64,000 nucleotides of DNA from Halomonadaceae bacterium T82-2 (GTDB taxonomy: Bacteria; Pseudomonadota; Gammaproteobacteria; Pseudomonadales; Halomonadaceae). Below the pieces are notes generated by a model. The model was not told the origin of the DNA, did no database searches, and was given only the letters and a program-made list of their open reading frames with translations. The stretch spans positions 45,535 to 109,534 of the forward strand of contig LSBP01000007.1 in the NCBI GenBank assembly GCA_001577635.1. The letters run 5' to 3'. This document shows, in pieces, positions 39,022 to 50,781 of this stretch (positions within the stretch are counted from its first letter, which is position 1; each line of letters starts with the position of its first letter). A program made the translations under genes and the position numbers.

Positions 39022-39980
39022 CACGCATGCATGAGCAACACCCGGGAGAGCCTCGTCCGACGATCCTGCTGCTGATGGGGCCTACCGCCTCCGGCAAGAC
39101 TGACATGGCGATGGCGCTGCGCGAACGGCTCGATGCCGAACTGATCAGCGTCGACTCGGCGATGGTCTATCGCGGCATGAACATCGGTACCGCCAAGCCC
39201 TCGGCCGAGGAGCTGGCTCGCGCTCCGCACCGGCTGATCGATATCCGTGACCCGGCCGAGCCCTATTCGGCCGCCGAATTCCGCGACGACGCCCGTCGCG
39301 CCATCGACGAGATCCTGGCCGCCGGCCGGTTGCCGCTGCTGGTCGGCGGCACCATGCTCTATTTCCGCAGCCTGCTCGGTGGGGTGGGTGAGCTGCCCGC
39401 CGCCGATCCGGCGGTGCGTGCCGAACTGGAGGAATGGGCGGCGCGCGACGGACTCGGGGCGCTGCACGCCGAGCTGGCGCGTGTCGATGCCGAGTCGGCG
39501 GCGCGCATCCACCCCAACGACCCGCAGCGTCTGCTGCGCGCCCTCGAGGTCCAGCGCCTGAGCGGGCGGCCGATGAGCGTGCTGTGGCGTGAGCAGCAGG
39601 CCGAGCCATTGCCCTGGCGCGTCATTCCCATCGGCCTGGCGCCGGCCGAGCGGGCGGTGCTGCATCGCCGCATCGCCGTACGCTTCGAGGCGATGCTCGA
39701 GGCCGGGTTCCTCGACGAGGTACGTGCGCTGAAATGTCGCAGTGACCTGCATGCCGATCTTCCGGCGATCAAGAGTGTCGGCTATCGTCAGGCATGGATG
39801 CATCTCGACGGCCGCCTGAGCGCCGAGGAGCTGCATCACCGCGGGGTCGTGGCCACCCGTCAGCTGGCCAAGCGACAGCTGACCTGGCTGCGTTCCTGGG
39901 CGGGGTTGCACTGGGTCGATGCCCTGTCCGCCGACCCGCTCGGCGAGACCTTGAAAATCGTGCGCCGGTGCAGCACTTAG
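39018..39980 (+). CDS. miaA: tRNA dimethylallyltransferase MiaA
   Basis: A 320-residue enzyme that adds the isopentenyl group to A37 of tRNAs reading UNN codons. It has a P-loop GPTASGKTD (about residues 22-30), [19 protein letters not shown], the HRLIDI and [12 protein letters not shown] motifs, and KSVGYRQAW in the C-terminal part. ATG 39018 overlaps the mutL stop (ATGA) after GGGGAC. It is followed by hfq at 109 bases, the classical miaA-hfq arrangement. Confidence 0.96.
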   Translation: MTRMHEQHPGEPRPTILLLMGPTASGKTDMAMALRERLDAELISVDSAMVYRGMNIGTAKPSAEELARAPHRLIDIRDPAEPYSAAEFRDDARRAIDEILAAGRLPLLVGGTMLYFRSLLGGVGELPAADPAVRAELEEWAARDGLGALHAELARVDAESAARIHPNDPQRLLRALEVQRLSGRPMSVLWREQQAEPLPWRVIPIGLAPAERAVLHRRIAVRFEAMLEAGFLDEVRALKCRSDLHADLPAIKSVGYRQAWMHLDGRLSAEELHHRGVVATRQLAKRQLTWLRSWAGLHWVDALSADPLGETLKIVRRCST

Positions 39981-40089
39981 CGTAGTATGGAGCCTTGTTC
40001 TGACGCTGGCGGCGTGCCCGGCGTGAGGGCGGGCCATGCAAGGCCAACCATTAAAATGACATTAACGAGAGACAGTTAGGGAGAGCAAA

Positions 40090-40335
40090 ATGTCCAAAGG
40101 GCAGTCCCTCCAGGACCCGTACCTGAACATCCTGCGCAAGGAGCGCATTCCGGTGTCCATCTTCCTGGTCAACGGCATCAAGCTGCAGGGTCAGATCGAG
40201 TCCTTCGACCAGTTCGTCATCCTGCTGCGCAACACGGTCAGCCAGATGGTCTACAAGCATGCCATCTCCACCGTGGTGCCGTCGCGCAACGTGCGCTTGC
40301 CGGCCCAGGATCCCAACGCGGCCCAGGAAAGCTGA
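40090..40335 (+). CDS. hfq: RNA chaperone Hfq
   Basis: An 81-residue Sm-like hexameric protein that pairs small RNAs with mRNAs. It carries Sm1 ([19 protein letters not shown], with [19 protein letters not shown]) and Sm2 ([12 protein letters not shown]), with the conserved Q8, D9, F42, Y55, K56 and H57 positions. The C-terminal tail is short, ending [11 protein letters not shown] 40090 lies after AGGGAGAG. A 109-base gap before it leaves room for its own promoter. Confidence 0.98.
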   Translation: MSKGQSLQDPYLNILRKERIPVSIFLVNGIKLQGQIESFDQFVILLRNTVSQMVYKHAISTVVPSRNVRLPAQDPNAAQES

Positions 40336-40349
40336 TCGCGAGGCATTGA

Positions 40350-41678
40350 TTGTTTTTCGAACGTCCCGACGCCGGTGAAACGGCGGTACTCGTCCATATC
40401 GACTTCCAGGACGAACAGGAGCGCGAAGACCCGGGCGAGTTCCTGGAGCTTGTGCGTTCCGCCGGGGCCGAGCCGGCGACCCTCATGCAGGGGAGCCGGC
40501 GGCGTCCCGATCCACGTACCTTCATCGGCAGCGGCAAGGTGGAGGAGCTGCGCGAGTTGCTCGCGATCCATCACGCCGAGCTGGTGATCTTCAATCATGG
40601 CCTGAGTCCGTCCCAGGAGCGCAACCTCGAGCGCGCCCTGAAATGTCGCGTGCTCGACCGCACCGGGCTGATTCTGGATATCTTCGCCCAGCGGGCGCGT
40701 ACCCACGAGGGCAAGCTGCAGGTCGAACTGGCCCAGCTGGAATACATGTCCACCCGCCTGGTGCGCGGCTGGACCCACCTCGAGCGCCAGAAGGGCGGCA
40801 TCGGCCTGCGCGGGCCGGGCGAGACCCAGCTCGAGACCGACCGCCGCCTGCTGCGCGGTCGCATCAAGGCGATTCACAAGCGCCTGGACAAGGTGCGCAG
40901 CCAGCGCGAGCAGAATCGCCGTGCCCGCGCGCGCGCCGAAATCCCCAGCATCTCGCTGGTGGGCTACACCAACGCCGGCAAGTCGACGCTGTTCAACGCC
41001 CTGACCGCCTCCGAGGTCTACGCGGCCGACCAGCTGTTCGCGACCCTCGACCCGACGCTGCGCCGGCTGGAGATTCCCGACGTGGGCCCGGTGGTGATGG
41101 CCGATACCGTCGGTTTCATCCGCCATCTGCCGCACAAGCTGGTCGAAGCCTTCCAGGCCACCCTGCAGGAGGCGGCGGAGGCGACGCTGCTGGTGCACGT
41201 CATCGACTGCGCCGACCCCGACCGGGAGCAGAACGTGGCCGAGGTCAACAAGGTGCTCGCCGAGATCGGCGCCGACACGGTGCCCTGCCTGCGTGTCATG
41301 AACAAGGTCGACCTCTTCGACAGCGCGCCACGCATCGAGCGCGATGGCCATGGTGTGCCCGAGGAGGTGTGGCTCTCCGCCCGCGACGGCCGGGGGCTCG
41401 AATTGTTCGCCCAGGCGCTGTCCGAACGCCTGGCCGAGGATCTGCTCGAGCTGGACCTGACGCTGGCGCCTGAACAGGGTAGGCTACGGGCGGGGCTGCA
41501 CGCACTGGACGCGGTCCGGGATGAGCGCTTCGACGAGCAGGGACACACCCTGCTGTCGATTCGCCTGCCCCGGCGTGAGTTCCTGCAGCTGCTCGCCCGC
41601 CAGGGCGAGAACGCCGAGGATTACCTGCCACCGGAGGAGCTCGCGCCGCCGGCCTGGGCCGACGGGATCCGGGACTGA
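40350..41678 (+). CDS. hflX: Ribosome-associated GTPase HflX
   Basis: A 442-residue GTPase that splits stalled or stressed ribosomes. The N-terminal HflX domain (about 1-190) includes DRTGLILDIFAQRARTHEGK and RQKGGIGLRGPGETQLE. The G domain has GYTNAGKSTL (about 206-215), DTVGFIRHLP and NKVDLF. The start is a TTG at 40350, 7 bases after GAGG, which gives the standard MFFERPDAGE N-terminus. No ATG fits, so the TTG start is well supported. It follows hfq by 14 bases. Confidence 0.95.
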   Translation: MFFERPDAGETAVLVHIDFQDEQEREDPGEFLELVRSAGAEPATLMQGSRRRPDPRTFIGSGKVEELRELLAIHHAELVIFNHGLSPSQERNLERALKCRVLDRTGLILDIFAQRARTHEGKLQVELAQLEYMSTRLVRGWTHLERQKGGIGLRGPGETQLETDRRLLRGRIKAIHKRLDKVRSQREQNRRARARAEIPSISLVGYTNAGKSTLFNALTASEVYAADQLFATLDPTLRRLEIPDVGPVVMADTVGFIRHLPHKLVEAFQATLQEAAEATLLVHVIDCADPDREQNVAEVNKVLAEIGADTVPCLRVMNKVDLFDSAPRIERDGHGVPEEVWLSARDGRGLELFAQALSERLAEDLLELDLTLAPEQGRLRAGLHALDAVRDERFDEQGHTLLSIRLPRREFLQLLARQGENAEDYLPPEELAPPAWADGIRD

Positions 41679-41749
41679 TTCGATACGGTGGCCGGCTCCG
41701 GCCACCGATCATCGATGCCTATCGCAACCTTGCTTAGTGGAGACGACGT

Positions 41750-42967
41750 ATGGCTTGGAACGAGCCAGGTGGGGGCGGCAATCAGCATGACCCCTGGAGC
41801 GGTGGCGGCCGACGCGGGGGCGGCGGCGGCAATGGCGGCAACAACCAGGGGCCGCCCGACCTCGACGAGGCCCTGAAGAAATTTCAGGACAAGCTCAACC
41901 GCATGCTCGGTGGACGCGGCAAGCGCGGCGGCAGCGGCAGTGGCGGAGGTGGCGGCGGCAAGCGCAGCACCTTCGCCCTGCCGGGCCTGCTGGCGGTGGT
42001 CGCGCTGGCGATCTGGGCAGCCTCCGGCTTCTATCTGGTCGACCAGTCCGAACGCGGCGTGGTGCTGCGCTTCGGCAAGTTTCAGGATGTGGTCAATCCC
42101 GGCCTGCACTGGAACGCGCCGATCGTCGACGACGTGCGCATGGTCAACGTGACCCGGGTCCGCTCGATCTCCCAGACTAAATCGATGCTCACCAAGGACG
42201 AGAACATCGTGCAGGTCGAGATCTCCGCGCAGTATCAGGTCGCCAACCCGCGTGACTATCTGCTCAATGTGCGTACGCCGGAGCTGTCCATCGAGAATGC
42301 ACTGGACTCGGCGCTGCGCCATGTGGTCGGCGGCACCGAGATGGACGACATCCTGACCTCGGGTCGCGAGCTGCTGGCGGACACCGTCTCCAGCCGGCTG
42401 CAGTCGTACCTCAACAACTACGGCATCGGTGTGCGCATCCAGGCGATCAACGTCGAGTCCACCTCGGCGCCGGATGCTGTGCAGGATGCCTTCGACGATG
42501 TGATCAAGGCGCGCGAGGACCGTCAGCGCATGATCAACGACGCCATCGGCTACGCCAACGCCATCATCCCCGAGGCCCAGGGTCAGGCTCAGCGCATGAT
42601 CGAGCAGGCCCAGGGGTATCGCGAATCGGTGGTGGCCAAGTCGCAGGGTCAGACCAACCGCTTCAACTCGCTGCTCGGCGAATACCGCCAGGCACCGCAG
42701 GTCATGCGCGACCGCATGTATCTGGACACCATGTCCGAGGTGCTGTCGAAGACCAGCAAGGTGCTGTTGGACATCGACAAGGGCAGCCCGCTGATGGTGC
42801 TGCCGCTGGACAAGCTGGGGCTGAATGGCGACAAGGCGGCATCCTCGGATGCCAAGGTCGATGTCTCGCCGTCGCTGCTCGAGCAGATGCGCAATGACGA
42901 TACCGGCAGCCGTTCGAACCGCACCAGCACCACGCAGTCGCAGGGTATCCGCAGGGAGGGCCGCTGA
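41750..42967 (+). CDS. hflK: FtsH protease modulator HflK
   Basis: A 405-residue SPFH/prohibitin protein. A glycine-rich cytosolic N-terminus (about 1-70) is followed by one membrane segment (about 76-98, LPGLLAVVALAIWAASGFYLV) and the periplasmic SPFH domain (QSERGVVLRFGKF onward), with a long helical region (about 250-330). With HflC it forms a large cage around FtsH. The last base of its stop region overlaps the hflC start (TGATG). Confidence 0.95.
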   Translation: MAWNEPGGGGNQHDPWSGGGRRGGGGGNGGNNQGPPDLDEALKKFQDKLNRMLGGRGKRGGSGSGGGGGGKRSTFALPGLLAVVALAIWAASGFYLVDQSERGVVLRFGKFQDVVNPGLHWNAPIVDDVRMVNVTRVRSISQTKSMLTKDENIVQVEISAQYQVANPRDYLLNVRTPELSIENALDSALRHVVGGTEMDDILTSGRELLADTVSSRLQSYLNNYGIGVRIQAINVESTSAPDAVQDAFDDVIKAREDRQRMINDAIGYANAIIPEAQGQAQRMIEQAQGYRESVVAKSQGQTNRFNSLLGEYRQAPQVMRDRMYLDTMSEVLSKTSKVLLDIDKGSPLMVLPLDKLGLNGDKAASSDAKVDVSPSLLEQMRNDDTGSRSNRTSTTQSQGIRREGR

Positions 42968-43866
42968 TGATCAATAACCGTTCCCTGCTCATCGTCGCCG
43001 GCGTCGCCGTACTCGCCTGGGTGGGCAGCAACAGCCTCTACATCGTCGACGAGACCCAGCGGGCCATCAAGCTGCGCTTTGGCGAGATCGTCGAGGACAA
43101 CATCCAGCCGGGGCTGCACTTCAAGGTGCCGGTCACCAACACGGTGCGTACCTTCGATGCTCGGGTGCTGACGCTGGACACCGACACCAGCCGCTACCTG
43201 ACGCTGGAAAAGAAGGCGGTGATCGTCGATTCCTACGTCAAGTGGAAGATCGTCGATCCGGCCCGCTACTACGAGGCGACTTCCGGCAATGAACAGAGTG
43301 CCGAGCGGCTGATCTCGCCGCGGGTCGATGAGGCGCTGCGCAACCAGTTCGGCAAGCTCGAGCTTCAGGAGATCATTGCCGAGAAGCGCGACCAGCTGAT
43401 GTCGGAGCCCACCCACGAGCTCGACCAGATCATGCGCAAGGAGCTCGGGGTGGCGATCCTCGACATCCGTATCAAGCGCATCGATTTGCCCGACGAGGTG
43501 ACCCAGGCGGTCTACGAGCGGATGCGTACCGAACGCCATCGCGAAGCGCGCGAGTACCGGGCCCAGGGCCAGGAACAGGCCGAGAAGATCCGCGCCAATG
43601 CCGAGCGTCGCCGTCAGGTGCTGCTCGCCGAGGCGCAGTCCAAGGCCGAGACACTGCGGGGCCAGGGTGATGCCGAGGCGGCGTCGATCTATGCCGAGGC
43701 CTATCAGCAGGACGCCGAGTTCTTCCGCTTCTATCGCAGCCTCAACGCCTACAAGGACAGCTTCAACGGCAAGCAGGACCTGCTGGTGCTCGAGCCGGAC
43801 AGCGACTTCTTCCGTTACCTGAACAGCCCGACCCCGTCCGGGGCAGGGCAGACCGACGGTCCCTGA
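42967..43866 (+). CDS. hflC: FtsH protease modulator HflC
   Basis: A 299-residue partner of HflK with an N-terminal membrane anchor (residues 5-24), an SPFH domain (VDETQRAIKLRFGE onward), a YRAQGQEQAEKIRANAERR coiled-coil helix and a C-terminal YRSLNAYKDSF segment typical of HflC. It is translationally coupled to hflK and followed by a strong hairpin and a classical terminator before hisZ. Confidence 0.96.
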   Translation: MINNRSLLIVAGVAVLAWVGSNSLYIVDETQRAIKLRFGEIVEDNIQPGLHFKVPVTNTVRTFDARVLTLDTDTSRYLTLEKKAVIVDSYVKWKIVDPARYYEATSGNEQSAERLISPRVDEALRNQFGKLELQEIIAEKRDQLMSEPTHELDQIMRKELGVAILDIRIKRIDLPDEVTQAVYERMRTERHREAREYRAQGQEQAEKIRANAERRRQVLLAEAQSKAETLRGQGDAEAASIYAEAYQQDAEFFRFYRSLNAYKDSFNGKQDLLVLEPDSDFFRYLNSPTPSGAGQTDGP

Positions 43867-43873
43867 GGCCGCG

Positions 43874-43898
43874 GCCCCCCGGGGTACACCCGGGGGGC
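43874..43898. other. Strong hairpin after hflC
   Basis: GCCCCCCGGG and CCCGGGGGGC form a perfect 10-bp stem with a GTACA loop, 7 bases after the hflC stop, without a U-tract. It lies just upstream of the real terminator. Confidence 0.6.
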
Positions 43899-43917
43899 AA
43901 ACATGGTAGAATCCTTC

Positions 43918-43941
43918 AACCGGGCGTGGCCCGGTTTTTTT
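43918..43941 (+). terminator. Intrinsic terminator between hflC and hisZ
   Basis: AACCGGGC-GTG-GCCCGGTT followed by a run of T residues, a textbook rho-independent terminator 30 bases before hisZ. It should end the long hfq-hflC transcription unit. Confidence 0.9.
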
Positions 43942-43971
43942 GTGGCCATTCATCTCTGGCAGGACAGGCAA

Positions 43972-46531
<2,560 letters not shown>

Positions 46532-46571
46532 CGCCGCCGTGGGCTGGCCAGGCCAGTCCGCAGTGAACGAA

Positions 46572-46600
46572 AAGGACCCCGCCATGATGGCGGGGTCCTT
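46572..46600. terminator. Hairpin terminator after purA, probably bidirectional
   Basis: AAGGACCCCGCCA and TGGCGGGGTCCTT are perfect 13-bp inverted arms around TGA, between purA and the convergent AlgK-like gene. The A/T-ended stem would work for both strands, although the T-tract is short. Confidence 0.7.
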
Positions 46601-46658
46601 GCGTTTGCGCATGCCGCGCGGCGGAGGGCACCGCCGCCGAGGCGGGGCGCCCGTGCCG

Positions 46659-49442
46659 TCAGGGCGACGCCGTGTCGCCGGCCACCTTGCTGGCGGCGGC
46701 CTGGGCGGCCTGGTCGTTCTGCAGCAGGTCGCGCATGGTACGCAGGGCGGCCTCGCCACGGCTCTCCAGAGTCTGGTCGAGCCACAGCAGCGCCTGATCC
46801 TGGTTGGCGTCTTCCAGCCCCTGCTGCCAGAGATAGGCCTTGGCCAGGGCCAGGCGCGCCGTGGGGTGGCCCTGGCGTGCCGCGCGGAACAGGTATTCCG
46901 CGCCCTTGGCGGCATCCTTCTCGACGCCTTCGCCGCGCAGGTAGGCGCGTCCCAGGGCGGCCTGGGCGCCGGCGTGGCCTTGATCCGCGGCCCGGGTCAG
47001 CAGCTTGATGCCTTTCTGTTCATCCTGGGTGATGCCGTCACGCCCGTAGAGCAGCGCGCGTCCCAGGTTGGCCAGTGAGGAGAGGCTGCCCGCATTGGCG
47101 GCGCGGGTCAGCCACTGCTTGGCCTCGGCCGGGTCCTTGGTGACGCCGGTGCCGTTGAGGTAGGCCTCGCCGAGCACCTGAGCGGCATAGGCGTTGCCCT
47201 GGCGCGCCGAGCGCTTGAGCAGCGCGATGCCTTTCTGCGGCTGACGCGACACGCCGTTGCCCTGCAGGTAGGCCTGCCCCAGGGTCTGCATGGCGCCCAG
47301 GTTGCCGCCGCGGATGGCCCGCTGGAGCAACTGGACGCCCCGCTGCGGGTCGGCGCTGACATTCTCGCCCTTGAGCAGCATGGTGCCGAGGTCGGCCATG
47401 GCGCCGGTGTGGCCGCGGGCGACGGCGATCTTCAGGTACTTGAGCCCCTTGTCGGTATTTTTCGGGAAGGGCGAGCCGTCGATGTAGGCGCGGCCCAGGC
47501 TGGCGGCGGCACCGCCGTGGCCGGCCCGGCTGGCCTTGGTCAGCCAGCGGTAGGCCTTCTGGGCATCCATGGGCACGCCGTTGCTGCCATCGAGATAGGC
47601 GCGCCCGAGATCGGCCATGGCCGCGGGATCGCCGAGCCGGGCGGCGTGGATGATGGCATCGATGTTGCCGGCACCCTTGCCATGCTTGCGGTAGAGCCGG
47701 GCCAGCGCCAGCTCCGCGGAGTCATGACCGGCATCGCGGGCCTTTTCCAGCCAGCGCTTGGCCTGGCGGAAGTCGCGGGGCACACCGGTGCCGTCGCGGT
47801 AGGCACGCCCCAGCACCACCATGGCGTAGTCGTCGCCCTGGCTGGCGGCCCGGGTCAGCAGGGAGACCGCCTTTTCGCTCTGCCCGCGATCCGCCAGTGG
47901 ACCGTCGAGATAGGCCTTGCCGAGTGCGGTCATGGCAGTGGTATCGCCGGCCTCGACGGCCTTGCGCAGCCACCGCTCGGCAGCGTCGGGATCGGCGGGC
48001 AGGGTCTTGCCTTCCAGATAGGCTTCGCCGAGCAGGCGGGCAGCATAGTCCTGCCCCTGCCGGGCGGCCTGCTTCAGCAAGGTTTCCGCCTTCCGGGCGT
48101 CCGGTGCCACCCCGGTGCCCTTGAGATAAGCTTCGCCGAGCTGCGCGGTGGCGTAGCTGCTGCCGGCCTGCTGGCCACGCTGCAGGTAGTCGATCGCCTT
48201 GGCGGGCTGTGCCGGGAAGTCCTCCTTGCCGTTCAGATACAGGTCCCCCAGCACGGCCAGGGCCAGCGGGTCGCCCTTTTGTGCGGCACCCTGCAGCAGC
48301 TGGATGCCCTGGCGACGCGCCGGGGGCAGCGCGTCACCGGCGATGTAGGCGCGCCCCAGGGCGACGGCGGCATTGGTCGAGCCCTGATCGGCGGCCTTGG
48401 CCAGCCAGGATTCGGCCTCCTTGGGGCGCAGCGTGACCCCCTTGCCGTCGAGCAGCGCCGAGCCCAGGTGGTACATGGATTCGACATCGCCGGCCTTGGC
48501 GGCCTTCTCGAGCATGGCCAGGCCACGCTGGGTCTCGCCCTGCTCGAGCAGGGCCTGGCCGACCTTGCCCAGGGCATCCGGGTCGCCCGAGTCGGCGGCC
48601 TTCATCAGCCAGCGGCGCTGCTCCTCCGGCTGGTAGCCGAGCAGGCCGTCCCGTGCATACAGGCTGGCCAGGTCGGTCATCGCGCCAACGTCGCCCTGGC
48701 GTGCCAGGGTGGTGGCATGTTCGGCATAACGTTGAGCGTAGTCCTTGGCCTTGGCCGGGTCGGCCTGATACCAGCCGCCGGGGCGGTAGGCGTCGGCCAG
48801 CTCGCGCAGGGCGCCGGCGTCACCGGCCTCCACGGCCTTCTGATAGAGCGCGATGGCGCGCTGGGGATTGCGCTTGATGCCTTCGCCCCGGGCCAGCATG
48901 CCGGCAAGCTTGGCGGCGGCCTGATCGGCCTCGCCGGCCTCGATGGCCTGGCGGTACAGGTAGAAGGCCAGGGTGGGGTTGCGTTCGACGCCGTCGCCCT
49001 CTAGGTACAGGTCGCCCAGTTTCACGGAGGCGTTGCCCAGCGACGAGTTGGGCCGGTGCAGGGCCTTTCCATAATACTCGGCGGCCAGCCTTGGGTCCCG
49101 GGGTACGCCCTGGCCCTTGTCGTAGAGCTTGCCCAGGTCATAGTAGGCGGGCAGCATGCCTTCGCGCCCCAGGGCCTTGAAGCTGGCGATGGCTTTCTCG
49201 TACTGGCCCTGTTCGGCGGCCTGGCGAGCGAAATCCATGCGCCCCCAATCCATGCCGCCCATGTCGACGGGGCGACCGCCGTCGAACCAGTCGACGTAGG
49301 CGGCGGGCACCGGCGGCACGGCGGCATCGCGTTGCACCTCGTGCGTGGCACAGCCGGCCGCCGCAAGCAGCAGCGGCGAGGCGATCAGCAGGCGCTGCCA
49401 GGAGGCGGTTCGGTGGCCTCGGCGAAGCGAATGTCCAAGCAT
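46659..49442 (-). CDS. AlgK-like lipoprotein with many Sel1/TPR repeats
   Basis: A 927-residue outer-membrane-directed lipoprotein: signal sequence with lipobox LLAAAGC (cysteine near residue 31), then some twenty Sel1-like repeats of about 36 residues. Examples are DLGKLYDKGQGVPRDPRLAAEYY, LGEAYLKGTGVAPDARKAETLL and LGRAYLRGEGVEKDAAKGAEYL. AlgK of Pseudomonas is a Sel1/TPR lipoprotein of about 475 residues that scaffolds alginate export; this one is nearly double. It is the last gene of the operon, following two lyases. ATG 49442 follows GGAGGAACCTGAC. Orthology to AlgK is inferred from operon context and repeat type. Confidence 0.85.
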   Translation of the reverse strand: MLGHSLRRGHRTASWQRLLIASPLLLAAAGCATHEVQRDAAVPPVPAAYVDWFDGGRPVDMGGMDWGRMDFARQAAEQGQYEKAIASFKALGREGMLPAYYDLGKLYDKGQGVPRDPRLAAEYYGKALHRPNSSLGNASVKLGDLYLEGDGVERNPTLAFYLYRQAIEAGEADQAAAKLAGMLARGEGIKRNPQRAIALYQKAVEAGDAGALRELADAYRPGGWYQADPAKAKDYAQRYAEHATTLARQGDVGAMTDLASLYARDGLLGYQPEEQRRWLMKAADSGDPDALGKVGQALLEQGETQRGLAMLEKAAKAGDVESMYHLGSALLDGKGVTLRPKEAESWLAKAADQGSTNAAVALGRAYIAGDALPPARRQGIQLLQGAAQKGDPLALAVLGDLYLNGKEDFPAQPAKAIDYLQRGQQAGSSYATAQLGEAYLKGTGVAPDARKAETLLKQAARQGQDYAARLLGEAYLEGKTLPADPDAAERWLRKAVEAGDTTAMTALGKAYLDGPLADRGQSEKAVSLLTRAASQGDDYAMVVLGRAYRDGTGVPRDFRQAKRWLEKARDAGHDSAELALARLYRKHGKGAGNIDAIIHAARLGDPAAMADLGRAYLDGSNGVPMDAQKAYRWLTKASRAGHGGAAASLGRAYIDGSPFPKNTDKGLKYLKIAVARGHTGAMADLGTMLLKGENVSADPQRGVQLLQRAIRGGNLGAMQTLGQAYLQGNGVSRQPQKGIALLKRSARQGNAYAAQVLGEAYLNGTGVTKDPAEAKQWLTRAANAGSLSSLANLGRALLYGRDGITQDEQKGIKLLTRAADQGHAGAQAALGRAYLRGEGVEKDAAKGAEYLFRAARQGHPTARLALAKAYLWQQGLEDANQDQALLWLDQTLESRGEAALRTMRDLLQNDQAAQAAASKVAGDTASP

Positions 49443-49487
49443 GTCAGGTTCCTCCGTGATGATGGGCGCCACGAGTCCGTACGGGCA

Positions 49488-50738
49488 TCATTTCTGATTC
49501 TGGAAGGTGCGGGCCCGACGCTTCTGGGCAGCGGTGAACGCTTGCTGCTGGGCGGCGGGATCCATGAAGTACAGGGTCACGTAGCCGCCGGCGCCGCGAT
49601 TCTCGATCGGGCGCATGGTGCGCAGAAACTGCTCCAGGCGCGGCTCGTCGAAGTGGCTGAGGTAGATCTCCATCCAGGCCAGGTACTGGTCATCCTTGAG
49701 GAAGCCCTTGTACTGCTCGTGAGGCGCCAGATCGCCGAGCTTGTCGGGGTCTTCGAGGATATCGATGGCGAAGTTCACGGCATCCTTGATGGTGTGGCCA
49801 TCGACCTCGAGGTTGAAGACGTCATAACCCTGCCGCGAGACGATCTGCAGGTTGGGGATCAGGTAGAGCAGGGCATAGTTCTGATAGTGACTGGCGCGCC
49901 GACCACGCTTCATTTCCAGTGGCAGGGCACCTTTCTTGGTCAGGTCATGCAAGGCCGAGTAGATGGCGCTGACACCGAAACGGAACAGCTCGTCGTCGTC
50001 GGTCAGCACGCCGACCATCGAGGCGTACAAGGCACGTCGATAGAAGTGGTTGTTGCAGCAGCTGTTGTTGGGCTGACCGGGGATCGCCTTGTGCTTGTAG
50101 GCCAGGTCCCTGAGCCACTGGTTGACCCGCTGCTTTTCCTCGTCCATGCCGTCCACTGCCGGGCGTACCACAGAGTAGGCCTCGGCCGCCGAGAAGATCA
50201 TCGACTCGGTCGAGAACCAGGCCTGGGGCTGGGATGACTCATAGTAGAAGTTCAGCAGGGCGTCGTGCTGCGCCCATTTGTCGAGAAAGCGGATCAGACA
50301 CCGGCCATAGTAGACGTCGCCGCTGGTGACGTAAGCCCCGGCCAGCTTGGCCACGGCCTTCTCGAACTGGAACAGCGGTCCCGAAATCTTCCGCCAGGCC
50401 TTGGGGCTGGGGTAGAAGCCGGGGATACGGATCTCGGTGTCCAGCGGGGGAATGGCCAGCAACTGCTGGCAGCTGGGCCCGGTGGAAAGCTCCTCCACCT
50501 GGGTCAGCAGCATGGGGTTCTCGGTCTGCTGCAGCAGCTTCATGCGCGCCGGGACGTCGAAATAGGAGGCGTTGGGGTCGTTGACCGTGTACTTCGACAG
50601 GTCGAGCTGGTTGCGCTCCTTGATCGACATGCCCATGGCCGGCAGGGCCAGGACGGCGATCAGCAGGGCGGCGAGCGCCTGGCCGATGAGGCGGCGCCGC
50701 CCGAAGCAGCCGGAGAGGGTTGCGGTGATAGTGGTCAT
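49488..50738 (-). CDS. Periplasmic polysaccharide lyase, PL5 (AlgL)-like
   Basis: A 416-residue protein with a signal peptide (hydrophobic residues 18-35). The catalytic layout of PL5 lyases is present: NNH at 229-231 ([10 protein letters not shown]) and, spaced as in AlgL, R278 and Y285 in [18 protein letters not shown]5 enzymes cleave 4-linked uronans by beta-elimination; AlgL prefers mannuronate, while at least one family member also acts on polyglucuronate. In alginate systems AlgL clears misdirected polymer from the periplasm. Low overall likeness to AlgL leaves the substrate open. Confidence 0.82.
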   Translation of the reverse strand: MTTITATLSGCFGRRRLIGQALAALLIAVLALPAMGMSIKERNQLDLSKYTVNDPNASYFDVPARMKLLQQTENPMLLTQVEELSTGPSCQQLLAIPPLDTEIRIPGFYPSPKAWRKISGPLFQFEKAVAKLAGAYVTSGDVYYGRCLIRFLDKWAQHDALLNFYYESSQPQAWFSTESMIFSAAEAYSVVRPAVDGMDEEKQRVNQWLRDLAYKHKAIPGQPNNSCCNNHFYRRALYASMVGVLTDDDELFRFGVSAIYSALHDLTKKGALPLEMKRGRRASHYQNYALLYLIPNLQIVSRQGYDVFNLEVDGHTIKDAVNFAIDILEDPDKLGDLAPHEQYKGFLKDDQYLAWMEIYLSHFDEPRLEQFLRTMRPIENRGAGGYVTLYFMDPAAQQQAFTAAQKRRARTFQNQK

Positions 50739-50781
50739 GGCGACTCGTTCGCGTGGAATGGGGCGGTCAGGTGCCGGCCGG

